Positions 1-9,341 of a stretch of DNA of 47,660 nucleotides are shown here, piece by piece. The translations under genes and the position numbers were made by a program. Under the pieces are notes generated by a model that was given only the letters and a program-made list of their open reading frames with translations, searched no databases and was not told the DNA's origin. Every line of letters begins with the position of its first letter. Within the stretch, counting starts at the first letter, position 1. Source of the DNA: Spongospora subterranea (Eukaryota > Endomyxa > Phytomyxea > Plasmodiophorida > Plasmodiophoridae); assembly GCA_900404475.1 (NCBI GenBank), contig OUQQ01000079.1, positions 1-47,660 on the forward strand, written 5' to 3'.

Positions 1-249
1 AAGAATATTGACGAGCTCATCGAGGCAGTAGAAAATGCATATCATGCCATGTCGAGCGACTCTCTCAACTACATATTCCTGCCTCTGCAACAGGCAATGG
101 AGTCTTGCATGCTTGTTAAGGGGAGTAACAACTACAAACTGGCCCACATGAGCAAGGCAAAATTGCAAGCCATAGGAAAATTGCCTGATAATCTGGTTTG
201 TTGTCAAGATTTAATCAACTTGGCGAGAGAAGAGCTCAACCTGTGTTGA
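1..249 (+). pseudogene. C-terminal end of a mariner-like (Tc1/mariner superfamily) transposase, cut by the window edge
   Basis: Reading frame 1 is open from the first base to the stop at 247-249 (82 codons). It reads as the tail of a mariner-like DDE transposase: NIDELIEAVENAYHAM, then IFLPLQQAMESCM, then GSNNYKLAHMSKAKL. This is the usual order of a helical segment, an FLxLQ..M motif, and a GGNxYKxPHMxKxxL motif near the C terminus in fungal, oomycete and plant-type mariner transposases (recalled, not searched). A matching terminal inverted repeat lies 220 bases downstream. The catalytic triad would lie upstream of the window, so intactness cannot be judged. The family call comes from motif recognition. 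Confidence 0.7.
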
Positions 250-318
250 GGGAATATTGAGGGAATAGAAAAAAATTATAAGCTCCAATAGGACCAGGGA
301 TTCAACCATAGAGAAGCT

Positions 319-385
319 GTCGGTTTAAGGCTGCCGCCACGTTGATTGAATCTTGACGGCAAACCAGGTTATCAGGCAATATTCC
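319..385 (-). repeat. Inverted partial copy of the transposase 3' coding end
   Basis: The reverse complement of about 335-383 closely repeats 178-226 of the transposase tail; both contain the core TTGCCTGATAA followed by CTGGTTTG and GTCAAGATT. The two copies are head to head and about 110 bases apart. The minus-strand copy has no stop-free context, so it is a fragment. It probably records a nested or foldback rearrangement of mariner-like copies. Confidence 0.65.
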
Positions 386-403
386 TCACGACTTGGTGTG
401 TAA

Positions 404-473
404 CGAATCTATTAATCATTTCCGGAAAAATAAAAAACGTAAATCTATCAATCATTTCCGGACAGAGGGAGTA
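404..473. mobile_element. Right terminal inverted repeat of the mariner-like element with TA target site
   Basis: Read on the minus strand, the end is TA followed by CTCCCTCTGTCCGG and AAATGATTGATAGATTT. The CTCCCTC.GTCC start is the classic end of Stowaway and related mariner-like elements. The TA at 472-473 is the expected target duplication. A second subterminal copy of the AATCTATTAATCATTTCCGG motif sits at about 404-425, so the end carries a direct repeat. The left end is outside the window. Confidence 0.7.
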
Positions 474-887
474 TTTGATATGGAGTCGCAAGTGTTTACT
501 GGGTCTCAAAGGCTATAGGAGCTAGTGGGGCAATCAATGGGACTCCAAATATCGATGCATTTCTGGATGAGAAGTTACATGATGTTGTGCTGATAAGCAT
601 GAAAGAAGACATTTATCCCATTGTAGAAATTCAAAAGTACACAAGAAGGTTGGAATATATTAGAGTCGCGTTTTGGTAATATTTCAACACTAGGGGCATC
701 AAATGCTATCCAGGAAACCTTCAGCATTACGCAAGGGTCACTTACTGTTTCTGAATATGCTGCAAAGGTTTCAAGGGGCATCGAATAATGTTGTCCGAGG
801 CTTCAGACTTCATCACAATCAATGATAATGAGTTGGCGCTGATCCTATTGATGGGAAATATTAAACAGTAGTCGATACGATTGATGC
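474..887. other. No gene recognised; repeat-rich flank
   Basis: I see no convincing coding region here. Short open frames exist on both strands, for example about 600-675 on the plus strand, but they lack recognisable motifs and end quickly. The sequence has the same broken character as the surrounding repeats. Confidence 0.4.
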
Positions 888-1235
888 TTCGACCAAATCT
901 CTGTCGAGTATGCATGTTATGACGAAACTACAGAATGCCGACCAACAAAGACTGAAGCAGAGTAAGCAGAAATCACTTTATAATCTTGATCATTTTTCCT
1001 GCGAAGTTCTTGGGGCAAAGTTAAAGCATGTCTATTTCCAGCACTTCGCACGGAGAGTAATCACAATGTCGGTACATTCGATGCGATTGAGCAGTAGCTG
1101 CCAAAATCTCTTGGTTCTCTTTTTCACGTGCATTTCGACGACCGTCGGCATTCTGTAGTTTCGGTATAAGATGCATACTCGATAGAGATTTGGTCGTCGA
1201 AATGCGCGTGAGAAAGAAAACCAAGAGATTTTGGC
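888..1235. repeat. Two interleaved inverted repeats (foldback structure)
   Basis: Arm A1 (888-943) and arm A2 (1144-1197) are inverted copies of each other, about 90 percent alike by eye. Arm B1 (1100-1143) and arm B2 (1192-1235) form a second pair sharing the core CAAAATCTCTTGGTT. The A2 and B2 arms overlap by a few bases, so both hairpins cannot form fully at once. No transposase reading frame is attached. The layout suggests a foldback-type repeat or a rearranged palindrome. Confidence 0.65.
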
Positions 1236-1939
1236 ATATATGACATTGCAAGCCTGGTGATACGCCTCATCAGCCTGGTCTATACCTATCTGATAACATG
1301 TTTCCATCAAACGATAGCGACAAAGAGATGAAAACTGTGTCTTATTGTAAATGGCTTTATGCCAGTTCATGTCCAACCCAGGGCGCGAACAAAGAGAACA
1401 ATCCATGATTCGAAGTAAAAAGATCACACATTGATTTGGTTCAGGTCAAAATCAAACAGCAGACATTAAGGGTGATGGGGTTGTATTATTTGTCCAGGAG
1501 AAGTTGATGATGACGGTTTTGCACAACCATCGAAGAGTTCGAAAGCGCTACCGATGAATTTTGCTGAGATATTGTCAAACTGCTGAAAACCGCAATGTCA
1601 ACAAGTTTGAGAATGTGCAATATATGTGCATACTGAGGTATTTAGAAGCGATTAAACTGAATCCCAGTTTAAGGATCAAAACGTCTTTGGAAATCAGCAA
1701 GGTGCTCTTCGGTGCAGGAAAAGGCTTGATTACCGCAGCCGGAGACTTCGTCAATGGGCATTGCACTTTCTTCAATTTAAGACAATCAAGGCTTCTTGCC
1801 AAGGCAAACACGTAAAAACTCGATCGATGGTCTCTCTTTTTCGAAATGCGATCGCCTTCTAACCACATCGTCTTCTTACTATCATTTGAATCAAAAATCG
1901 AGTTCAGATAAAGTCATAAACAGACTCTACATCAATACA
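1236..1939. other. No gene recognised; decayed repeat sequence
   Basis: Open frames of up to about 97 codons occur on both strands around 1560-1870, but none shows a motif, a splice pattern or a recognisable product. The stretch lies between two inverted-repeat structures and is probably old repeat DNA. Confidence 0.35.
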
Positions 1940-2477
1940 TCGACATGAGTTAATAAAACCAGCGAACTTTCGTTTGGAATGCGCGAGTAAAGCTTCGCAA
2001 ATAATTCTAGAAACCTGATAAAAGCAGCAATATTGGGCCAAAGGGTACAAACAAAAGGTTTGAAATGTCGTACCGTTTCCAATACTCAACAGCATCTGGG
2101 CGCTCATGTCCATCGATACACGTGCCCTTCTTATACTCAGTGTCTCGAAATCCAAGCCGAACAGACGATATTATCGTCGTGGAAAATAGCTGAAAGCCTG
2201 CGCAAGATCGACTGCCTCGGCTTTACAAATTCCACCATTATAACAAAAGTGACTGCACGAAAATAGCTTCATCGGCTTGGATATCGAAACATTGAATATA
2301 AAAAGGGCACGTATACCGATGGGCATGAGCGCCCAGATGTTGTTGAGTATCGGAAACGGTACGACATTTCCAACCTTTTGTTTTCACCCTTTAGCCTTTT
2401 ATCAGGTTTCTAGAGTTATTTGCGAAGCTTTACTCGCGCACTCCAAACGAAAGTTCGCTGGTTTCATTAACTCATGA
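1940..2477. repeat. Large inverted repeat, arms of about 210 bases, coding-like frame kept in both arms
   Basis: The left arm (about 1940-2161, read on the minus strand) and right arm (about 2270-2477, plus strand) are inverted copies, roughly 90 percent alike by eye, with about 108 bases between. Both arms keep the same frame: MSAQMLLSIGNGTTF, then YQVSR(I/V)ICEALLAHSKR and KFAGFINS. Most differences read as conservative or silent. One arm has an insertion of a few codons (QYCC). I do not recognise the product. It may be a duplicated piece of a mobile-element gene. Confidence 0.65.
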
Positions 2478-2869
2478 CGAGACTTGTTTCGAGTCAAATA
2501 ATAGTACGAAGACGATTTGTTTAGAAGGCGATAGGCAGGTTTTGAGGCCAAACGGATCTGGCAGATCCATTATGGTGTCCCAGGTTTTGTGCCAGTGCCA
2601 TGGGCATATGGAAGTTTTGCTGACAATCGAAATCGCTAAAGTATTCCGAGAAATCACAGCTTTCGAATCAGTTGGCTCAACCATTGCAACTCTCAAATTG
2701 AATAAAGCCAGGTAAAAACGCAGATGGATATTGGACCAACAAGGGATATTGTGGAGCACAAAGTTAGTGTTGAGTCTGGTCATGCAATTAATGGCCATTG
2801 TCTAAAAAGAAATTCGCCAAATTCTTACCGATAGATGCCTTTGACCCACTTCTGGGATGAGCCTGAACG

Positions 2870-3219
2870 ATGCGCGTTTTACTGCCTTCGAGCCAACCCG
2901 ATTTCTCGTCGCAACAAGAATGGTTAGAAGAGACCGTGTCAAGCGCAGGAGGCATCATCATTGTTTACCCCAACCTATACCCAGAGTTCAACTGGATTGA
3001 TGAAATGTTTTGGGGCGCAGCGGAAAAATCACGCGAAATCATTGGTTCAAGGACTTGGAGAGGGTAATTCCGATGGGGCTGAACGTGGCGACAGCTGCAA
3101 CAATGAGACGATTCGCCAGATTTCTTTTCGGTATGGATGCTTATCGGGAGAAGAATGGGGTCAACAACCATCAAGTTGAATACGCTGTGAGGAGATATCA
3201 CTCGCACAGGACAATCACA
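2870..3219 (+). pseudogene. Decayed DDE transposase fragment (fungal/oomycete type)
   Basis: Two plus-strand frames together resemble the C-terminal third of a DDE transposase family widespread in fungi and oomycetes. Frame one holds QPDFSSQQEWLEETV, then YPEFNWIDEMFWGAAEKSRE. Frame two continues with LERVIPMGLNVATAATMRRF and AYREKNGVNNHQVEYAVRRY. The family pattern is QPDF..Q...LEE, then HxELNxIExxWGxxK, then a helical segment, then AYR.G and an AVKKYKSHRR-like tail. The frame changes near 3030, and HPELN reads YPEFN, so the copy is dead. The DDE N-terminal part should lie at about 2480-2870 but is too degraded for me to read. The assignment rests on recalled motifs. Confidence 0.6.
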
Positions 3220-3234
3220 CCAATCAGACTCCAA

Positions 3235-3834
3235 TCAGTATTGACTGAACTTTGATTTCATATATACACAAAGGTGTACAACGCAAATATAATCGGACTA
3301 CTGTAGGGTTTGCAATTGTCGGTGTCAGTGATCGCAACTGTACACGACTGTGTCTGTCGGACTCCACTAGACCACACTTACCACAGTCTGCCTGATTCAA
3401 CCCCCAATCCCAATGCTGCTGTATCGTAAGTGGTATTGTTATTAACTGCTGGTCATTCTCACAGGATAAAGGGACGGACCGTGCCGACAACCGCACACTA
3501 ACGCCAGGAACTGTAGACTCATCACTACACTGTCCGGGGACGTCGCCAGCCCGACCCTGTAATCCGCTGATCACAAGATCTCAACTTTCGCTCGCCACAG
3601 ATATCTGGCACCCCAACTATTAGTGCACCCTTAGGTTGCTCCTGCATCAACCGACCAAACAACGGGATTCGTCGTTTCAGACTTTGGTTCAGGACTCTGT
3701 GATCGTCAAAGTGTACTTTATTTTCAACAGGGTTCTTGGTTCAATTTCAAGACATTTTCATCCTCTCGACGCATTGTGGCTGGCGTTGCATAGGCCCATT
3801 GGGTGTCATTACCACATCAGAAAAGGGCACGCGC
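3235..3834. other. Intergenic; no gene recognised
   Basis: Nothing here shows coding character beyond short open frames. It separates the transposon debris from the first ordinary gene and presumably contains the promoter of the small gene starting at 3835. Confidence 0.35.
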
Positions 3835-4259
3835 ATGTCCAGTTGTGCATTTCCCATATTCGAAGCTCCAGCGTTCGAATATAATCTGAAACCAATGGAA
3901 CAGCAAACGCCAATTTTCAGACCGCCTACATCGGAACAGCCGATAATTTACGCTAAGCCTTGGTTCGCATTACCTGAATCTGACCACCAAGATTTTGTTC
4001 CAGAAAGTTCATTGTCAATAGATGCATTAACGGCTCGGTTGCAACAATTACAAGTAAGATAAGTTGACTTGGCTTCAGAGAAATTGTGAAGTTTTATTTT
4101 GGATAGATGAAACAGATGAAGGCGAAAGTTACCGCATGCCAAGATGAAGACGACGATTTTGAAGCGAATTTCGGCAAGGAACTCACCTTTCTCTTCGACC
4201 AGTTGCGACTTCGAAATCTAGACGTTCATGAACAAGCCTTTATGCCTTATATATATTAA
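3835..4259 (+). CDS. Small two-exon gene of unknown function (123 aa)
   Basis: The exon from ATG 3835 to 4053 ends in ALTARLQQLQ exactly at a GTAAGA donor. A 53-nt intron (4054-4106) ends TTGGATAG, and the second exon runs from 4107 to the TAA at 4257-4259. The join keeps phase 0 and gives 123 residues. The first part is rich in Pro, Phe and acidic residues; the second looks helical (MKQMKAKVTACQDEDDDFEA, then GKELTFLFDQLRLRN). No family is recognised. The support is the clean splice pair and intron length matching other genes here. The start could lie further upstream in an unseen exon. Confidence 0.5.
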
Positions 4260-4385
4260 TTAGTATACGCCAACGGTTCTTCCAGGGATCATGTTCTGCT
4301 ATAGCACGAAAAGCAACATGGTCGAGAGATAGGGAAGAATTGGAGCTTGGCGGTTTGTCCCTTGCCGGCCGTGAAAATGCGATCA

Positions 4386-5585
4386 TCATTGTACGGCGCA
4401 CGACTCTCCTATCTGAGCGGCTACCGCTGACGTTATTTGTTGCCTTAATTGAGCCACACTGCTGCGAATCGCAGATAGATCATATGTTCGTCCAGGAGAA
4501 TGACTAGCATAGTCGTCTTTCCTTAACAAAAGTCCTAGGTCTTTCTCGTTTTCTCCCAAAACGGAGGCAATTATTTCTTTCGTAACTTCAATATCATGCC
4601 AAATCGTTTTCAAAATTGCTGGATTAGACACTTCGTGACGATCACGATCTGGCGCTGAAGTCAGTTGAGATGATGCCCGTTCCACTGATGCACTCCGCTC
4701 CTTCAGTCTTTTGTACAGATCTTCAATCAAAGAATTCTGGTTTTTTACTTGAGTGGATGACGCCTGAAGTTCGTTTTGCAGTTCCGATAATTGGGTGTCA
4801 AATTGCTCGATGATATTGTCTTTCACCTGAAGAGCAGCTTCAATCGTCCCCATTTCTTTGACAAGCTTGGTGATTCGCTCGTCCCTTTCTGTAATTAGAT
4901 CTTGACAGTTGGTTGCTGATCCAGTAAAGGCCTCAAGTTTATCAACTTGAATTCTCAGCTGATCACGTTCGCGAATTAACCTCGCTGGCTCGCTCTGCTC
5001 CAACTGCAACGCTCTGGACCGTTCATTTTGCCAATTAGCTTTGAGTATTCCCGCTTCGGCTTTCATTTTTGTAATTTGCCCTTCCAACGTAATAATGCGA
5101 CCATTGGAGATTTCAAGATCTTGTCTCACTTTTGACGATGCCCTTTGCTCACTCATCAACATAGCCCGTAACGTTCTGAGCTCCTCGTTAACTTCTGACA
5201 GTTCTCTTTCCAGTGATTGAGCTTGCTGCTCAACAACCTCCGTTTTCAATTGCAATTCATTCTCTTTGGTCCTCAGCATATCTCGTAAATTACACTCTGA
5301 TTCAGTGCGATGCATCAACGCGGTCTGATAATCAACCATTTGGACGCCCATGTGTTCCATTTGAGATCTCACAACTGCAAGCTGCTGAGCAGATAAATCC
5401 GCCTTTTCTCGCAAAAGTTTCATTTCTTCATTGCATTGGCTGATTTGTTCCCGATTTTGATTGCGCGCATGAGCAACAGTGGCCCGCGCGTCTCGCATCC
5501 TATCGATTGCGTCAGCCCTGGCGGCTCGCATCTCAATTAGGTCCAAACTAAGCTGGGCAATTTGGTTCTGCCATTTGTCTGACAT
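4386..5585 (-). CDS. Long coiled-coil protein (399 aa)
   Basis: A single uninterrupted frame runs from ATG at 5585 to the stop at 4386-4388. I chose MSDKWQNQIAQLSLDLIEM as the start because the in-frame extension before it is not helical and looks like leader sequence. Nearly the whole protein is heptad-patterned, rich in Glu, Gln, Arg, Leu and Ala, for example QSLERELSEVNEELRTL and RERDQLRIQVDKLEAF. The last 90 residues are less helical. No catalytic motif, membrane segment or targeting signal is visible. A cytoskeletal, centrosomal or tethering role is possible but only by analogy. The gene is intronless while most neighbours are split. It faces the small gene at 3835-4259 tail to tail. Confidence 0.75.
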   Translation of the reverse strand: MSDKWQNQIAQLSLDLIEMRAARADAIDRMRDARATVAHARNQNREQISQCNEEMKLLREKADLSAQQLAVVRSQMEHMGVQMVDYQTALMHRTESECNLRDMLRTKENELQLKTEVVEQQAQSLERELSEVNEELRTLRAMLMSEQRASSKVRQDLEISNGRIITLEGQITKMKAEAGILKANWQNERSRALQLEQSEPARLIRERDQLRIQVDKLEAFTGSATNCQDLITERDERITKLVKEMGTIEAALQVKDNIIEQFDTQLSELQNELQASSTQVKNQNSLIEDLYKRLKERSASVERASSQLTSAPDRDRHEVSNPAILKTIWHDIEVTKEIIASVLGENEKDLGLLLRKDDYASHSPGRTYDLSAIRSSVAQLRQQITSAVAAQIGESCAVQ

Positions 5586-5800
5586 TGTATGTCCGAGTCG
5601 TTCGCCGAGACGGTGGCGCAAGCAATGATAAATAAATGAGGTATGAACGAGTTGCAATCAAGAACACTGTAGAACCGTGACGCTATGCAGTGTACTCAAG
5701 GCTGATACAGACAATGGGATCGTTGGGCCTCCTGCCTCCCGTGTAGGGTTTTACAGGAAGGTGCCAACGCTTTTGGCAAACAGCAATTCTATAACAATAT

Positions 5801-7131
5801 TTATTCAGATGGTTTTTGAGCAGGGATTCTGATATTGATCGCGGATCCTTCCCATCCTGAGAATATCGTGACGTTTTGCAGAGGAGCATCTTTCCGGGAG
5901 ATCGTTTTCAAAATTTCCTGCGAAGAGAAATTAGATACGAAATGGAATAGATGGTGGAGCCGAACTTGGCCTAAAATTCCCCCAATGATGGCCGTGCTGG
6001 GGGCGAACTCCTGCCTCCAGCAACTAAGTGTTTCTTGCACAACCTAAAAATAAAACACCAATAAGATCATGGATCAAAACCGTATCATTCAGTAAAACAT
6101 TGTCTGGTAAAGTCAGAGAGTCGAGCCCTTGAGATTTCATAGAACGCTGAAATTCGACAAAAACCTCCATGTCAGCCAAATCTGGCCAACGACCGAATTT
6201 CTCTTCAAATTCGAACACTAAGAAAACATGCGCATCAGGAATCAATAACGACATACACTCTGTTAACAGACTTAAGCGTATGCATATGAACTGCTGAGCG
6301 CTAGACTTCAATCGCGGCCCGAATCCAGAAGAAACATCTTTGAAGTGTGCAGAAAATAGCTCAGAAAATGTTGGATAGTCAACGCTGACGTCTTTATGAA
6401 CATCAGAGGCCCCATTGGTGCCTGGTTCTGTCCTAAAAGTGCTACCGTCACTACCAAAACTTGAAGGTGATATGTACAGCCTACATGACAAAGGTATGAT
6501 GATGTAGAAATGAGAAGAAGAACGCGTTGAAATTGATTGTGCCGCACAGGAACAAGGCAGCGCCATTCGCTGACGAGGAACAAATGCGCTCCAGCGATTT
6601 GATTGCCGACAGCCCACATCCAGCGACAGAAATTACAGTAAATTCATCGAAGAATGAGGGCGGCCTCGATGAAATATTGCCGGAGATAGCGCAAACTTGT
6701 ACATTCGGATTAAGCTCTGCAATTCTTGGCAGAACAGCGTCCGCTTTCTACAGTGAAAAAGTCTTTAGACAACGTCACAACAAATTGACCACACAAATAT
6801 ACGTTTTTGCCGACGTCTGATGAGTTGAGCATAAAGTAACACGATATGTCTTCGTTTTCCTCTAACACGCTATCATCTAAAAGCGTAAGAGAGCCAATAC
6901 CCGCTAGGACAATATTTTTGGCAACTTCACAATGGGCGGCGGTTATATTGACGATTAGAACGTGGCTATTGCGTAACCTGATACAAAACTAGTGAACGAC
7001 CTCGCGAGTCAAAATCGCAAGTCAGATTGCCATGCCCACCTGTTTTGCGCTTCCACGCCCCATACCCGGATTTGCCTATCATATAGACTAACTTCATCAC
7101 TAGTGATTTCGTGTTGAACTGGCGTTGTCAT
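5801..7131 (-). CDS. AOS1: SUMO-activating enzyme subunit 1 (AOS1/SAE1), six exons
   Basis: AOS1 pairs with UBA2 as the nuclear E1 that activates SUMO. Exons read on the minus strand: 7131-7040, 6977-6803, 6747-6524, 6480 to about 6099, 6043-5966 and 5917-5801, total about 355 aa (human SAE1 is 346). The start encodes VSLYDRQIRVWGVEAQNR, joined to LRNSHVLIVNITAAHCEVA and KNIVLAGIGSLTLLDD, the family's adenylation-fold N terminus. The C-terminal exons give APSTAIIGGILGQ joined to EILKTISRKDAP, the conserved APVxAxxGGxxAQE segment. No catalytic Cys is expected in this subunit. The donor of the intron ending at 6044 is ambiguous (6098 or 6080; both keep frame). The middle part is more divergent. 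Confidence 0.85.
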
Positions 7132-7481
7132 GTCACGATAGCTGCGTGCAATCAATGGCGCTTTTCTGGCGCCAAGGTGTTACACCACTGTATTATCGCT
7201 ATATCATGAAGAAAGTCCGCGAGTGCGTTTGGGGTTCATTGATCTGATGGTTTCAACGAATCTCTACTGACAATTCCTTCCATCGCTTCACTATTGCACA
7301 ACGGGAATATCATCACCTTAAACCCATTCATCGGATTACAATAAACTACAAGTTTCGTTGGTGCTCTACAGTATGTGTTATATATATATATATTGGCCAA
7401 ACCCATCTTTGGGGCTCGGAAGATTTGTTTAGAGTTGCATGATCGCCATAATTCGTCTTCGTCGGTCTTCAGCAATATTCA
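7132..7481. other. Intergenic; no gene recognised
   Basis: Upstream flank of AOS1. It contains a short TA dinucleotide run around 7380-7392 and no convincing frame. The AOS1 promoter should be here. Confidence 0.4.
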
Positions 7482-7668
7482 ACAGTAATGGACCGGCGAT
7501 CGATGACACGAAGTTGAGTAATTCCAATTAAAACCACAACAGTAATGGACCAGTCAGGTGAGGCGATCGATGACACGAAGTTGAGTAATTCCAATTAAAA
7601 CCACAACAGTAATGGACCAGTCAGGTGAGGCGATCGATAACACGAAGTTGAGTAATTCCAATCAAACT
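7482..7668. repeat. 67-bp tandem repeat, about 2.8 copies
   Basis: The unit starts ACAGTAATGGACC and includes GCGATCGATGACACGAAG and TTGAGTAATTCCAATTAAAA. Copies begin at 7482, 7539 and 7606. The first copy lacks about ten bases (AGTCAGGTGA-like) after GGACC, and the third ends early, before ATCAAACTCATC. Copies two and three are nearly identical, which points to a recent duplication. No coding frame follows the period. Confidence 0.85.
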
Positions 7669-7954
7669 CATCATAGTATACCGATTGCAAAGTGATCAAC
7701 AATTACTTTTGTAACCGATCATCGTTTTGGTCCCGACACGACTAATGGCTGGACGGTTGTTGGTGCTGCGAACGCAATACAATGAGCCCGTCCAGCATAC
7801 GTATTATTTGACGAAGATCAGCGAAACAAGGAACCGAGTCGATACTCGAACATTTCAGTGAGGTGCTCAACGGAGTCATATTGTCCAATGTTAAATCTTA
7901 TTTCTGCTTCTGAAATTCAAAAGCATGAACATAGGTAATGATTATTGCATTGAA

Positions 7955-8441
7955 CTAGCGCTGCAGAAGGGCCAGTAGCTTAAACCTTGGCGAAATCGAG
8001 ATGGGCGGTTGGGCATTCGAAAAACTGTCATAACGACCGTTCGGATTTTGAGTTTCCAGACACAGAACCCCAAAGTGAATTGGAGTCAGATTGACTCCAT
8101 TTTCACTGATATTTTCGAATACTGACTCTGTTTGTTGTTCCGCTGATTTAAATAAAGAATACGTATGGTGGACGAGTTCAGTCGTCAGTATTGCATTGGC
8201 AGCACGGAAGTGCCCAGCGAACACTAATATCAATGACTTTTCAGCAGCGTCTAGACGCTGGAATAGCCGTATGAATCAGCAAGGATTGCCTCCGGGTGAA
8301 GACGTCATCGAACTTGGGGAATCATGAACGCTGAACGAAGCTCCTATCAAACCTATTAAACCGGTCGCAAGCAACAGTAAATGACGTTGGACCGGAATCC
8401 CAGTTGAGTTCAGCCATCAGGGGTTCAAGACTCTGGGCCAT
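7955..8441 (-). CDS. Small two-exon gene of unknown function (135 aa)
   Basis: Exon one is 8441-8337 (MAQSLEPLMAELNWDSG to NRFDRSF). A 79-nt intron (8336-8258) ends CTATTCCAG, and exon two is 8257-7955, starting RLDAAEKSLILVFAGHFRAA. The join keeps phase 0 and gives 135 residues. The protein looks largely helical in the middle, with a proline-containing tail ending KLLALLQR. I do not recognise the family. No signal peptide or membrane segment is evident. The upstream frame beyond the ATG has no other ATG start. Confidence 0.5.
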
Positions 8442-8506
8442 GGTCCTATTTCGATGGCGATGCTGTACCGCCTTTTCCTTAAAAACAACCTGACGCCGCA
8501 GCACAG

Positions 8507-9017
8507 TTGGTTAAAATCACAGTTCTTCCTTCGATTCAAAGCTCTGATGATGATCAGGAACTTCGCCTGCGAGAAGCTTACGTCTTCTTGATAAGCAAAC
8601 GCAGGACCCAGCGTTGGACACCTGGTCGGCTGACCATCCGAACCTCACGACATTCACAAACGCTACTTTCACCGACTTTTCTTATCAAACATATTGAGAG
8701 CCTGTTGATCAAAACATGTTGTGCCATTCCAAGGATTTGATTGACGCGGCAGAGCGAATCTTTTTTTGTTTTGCAGATTGAACAACTACTAATGGAATTG
8801 TTTCAAGTTTTGACGAATAGTGACCAGGGTCGACAAAACAACTTCATCAATGTTGATGATGAGAGGTCGAGATGATGACACAATGGTGAAAACTGAATAG
8901 CTGTACGAGTTGCACGCCTTGGTTCTGACAGGAAACACTTTCCTCAGAACGGTGATTTTCGAGGCAATGTCGGCTGCAATTGATATGGATGTGATAAATC
9001 CAGAAGGCGCTATTTGA
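8507..9017 (+). CDS. Probable multi-exon small gene, product unknown, 5' part unresolved
   Basis: The 3' part is the supportable bit. One frame reads IEQLLMELFQVLTNSDQG and RQNNFIN, then a plausible 49-nt intron (GTTGATG to TGAATAG), then LYELHALVLTGNTFLRTVIF and EAMSAAIDMDVINPEGAI, with stop at 9015-9017. Upstream coding-like pieces appear around 8520-8640 (SSDDDQELRLREAYVFLI) and 8630-8705, but I could not join them in a single frame with confidence. No family is recognised. The head-to-head spacing to the gene starting at 8441 would be small. Confidence 0.35.
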
Positions 9018-9341
9018 TATCGGTGGCCCACTAGTCGTAATGAACGGGGATCTGACTATCCTCATTGACTTAACTCTCCCGATCGTCCCTGGTGGATCAA
9101 TACGGTCGATCCCCCGTTGACCAAACACCATCAGGGTCAAGGTATTGGCACAGTCCTGGTCGAGAAGGGGTTCCTTTGACCCCCCATTACAATCTGTGTT
9201 GTTGCATCGCCCACGAGGTGGCTTCGAATTCCACCTTTGTTGCAGCTATAGCGCCATCACAACGTCGGACGGTTTGGTGAAGGATGTGGGGGCTGATTGT
9301 TGACCGCCACCACTTTATTGCTGAGACAATGGGGGAAAGAG
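9018..9341. other. Intergenic; no gene recognised
   Basis: About 320 bases between the 3' end of the unknown gene and the 3' end of prenylcysteine oxidase, which are convergent. Nothing coding is evident. Confidence 0.35.

Noticed and set aside
7380..7392. TA dinucleotide run as a promoter or transposon target
   Set aside because: Too short and common to support either claim.
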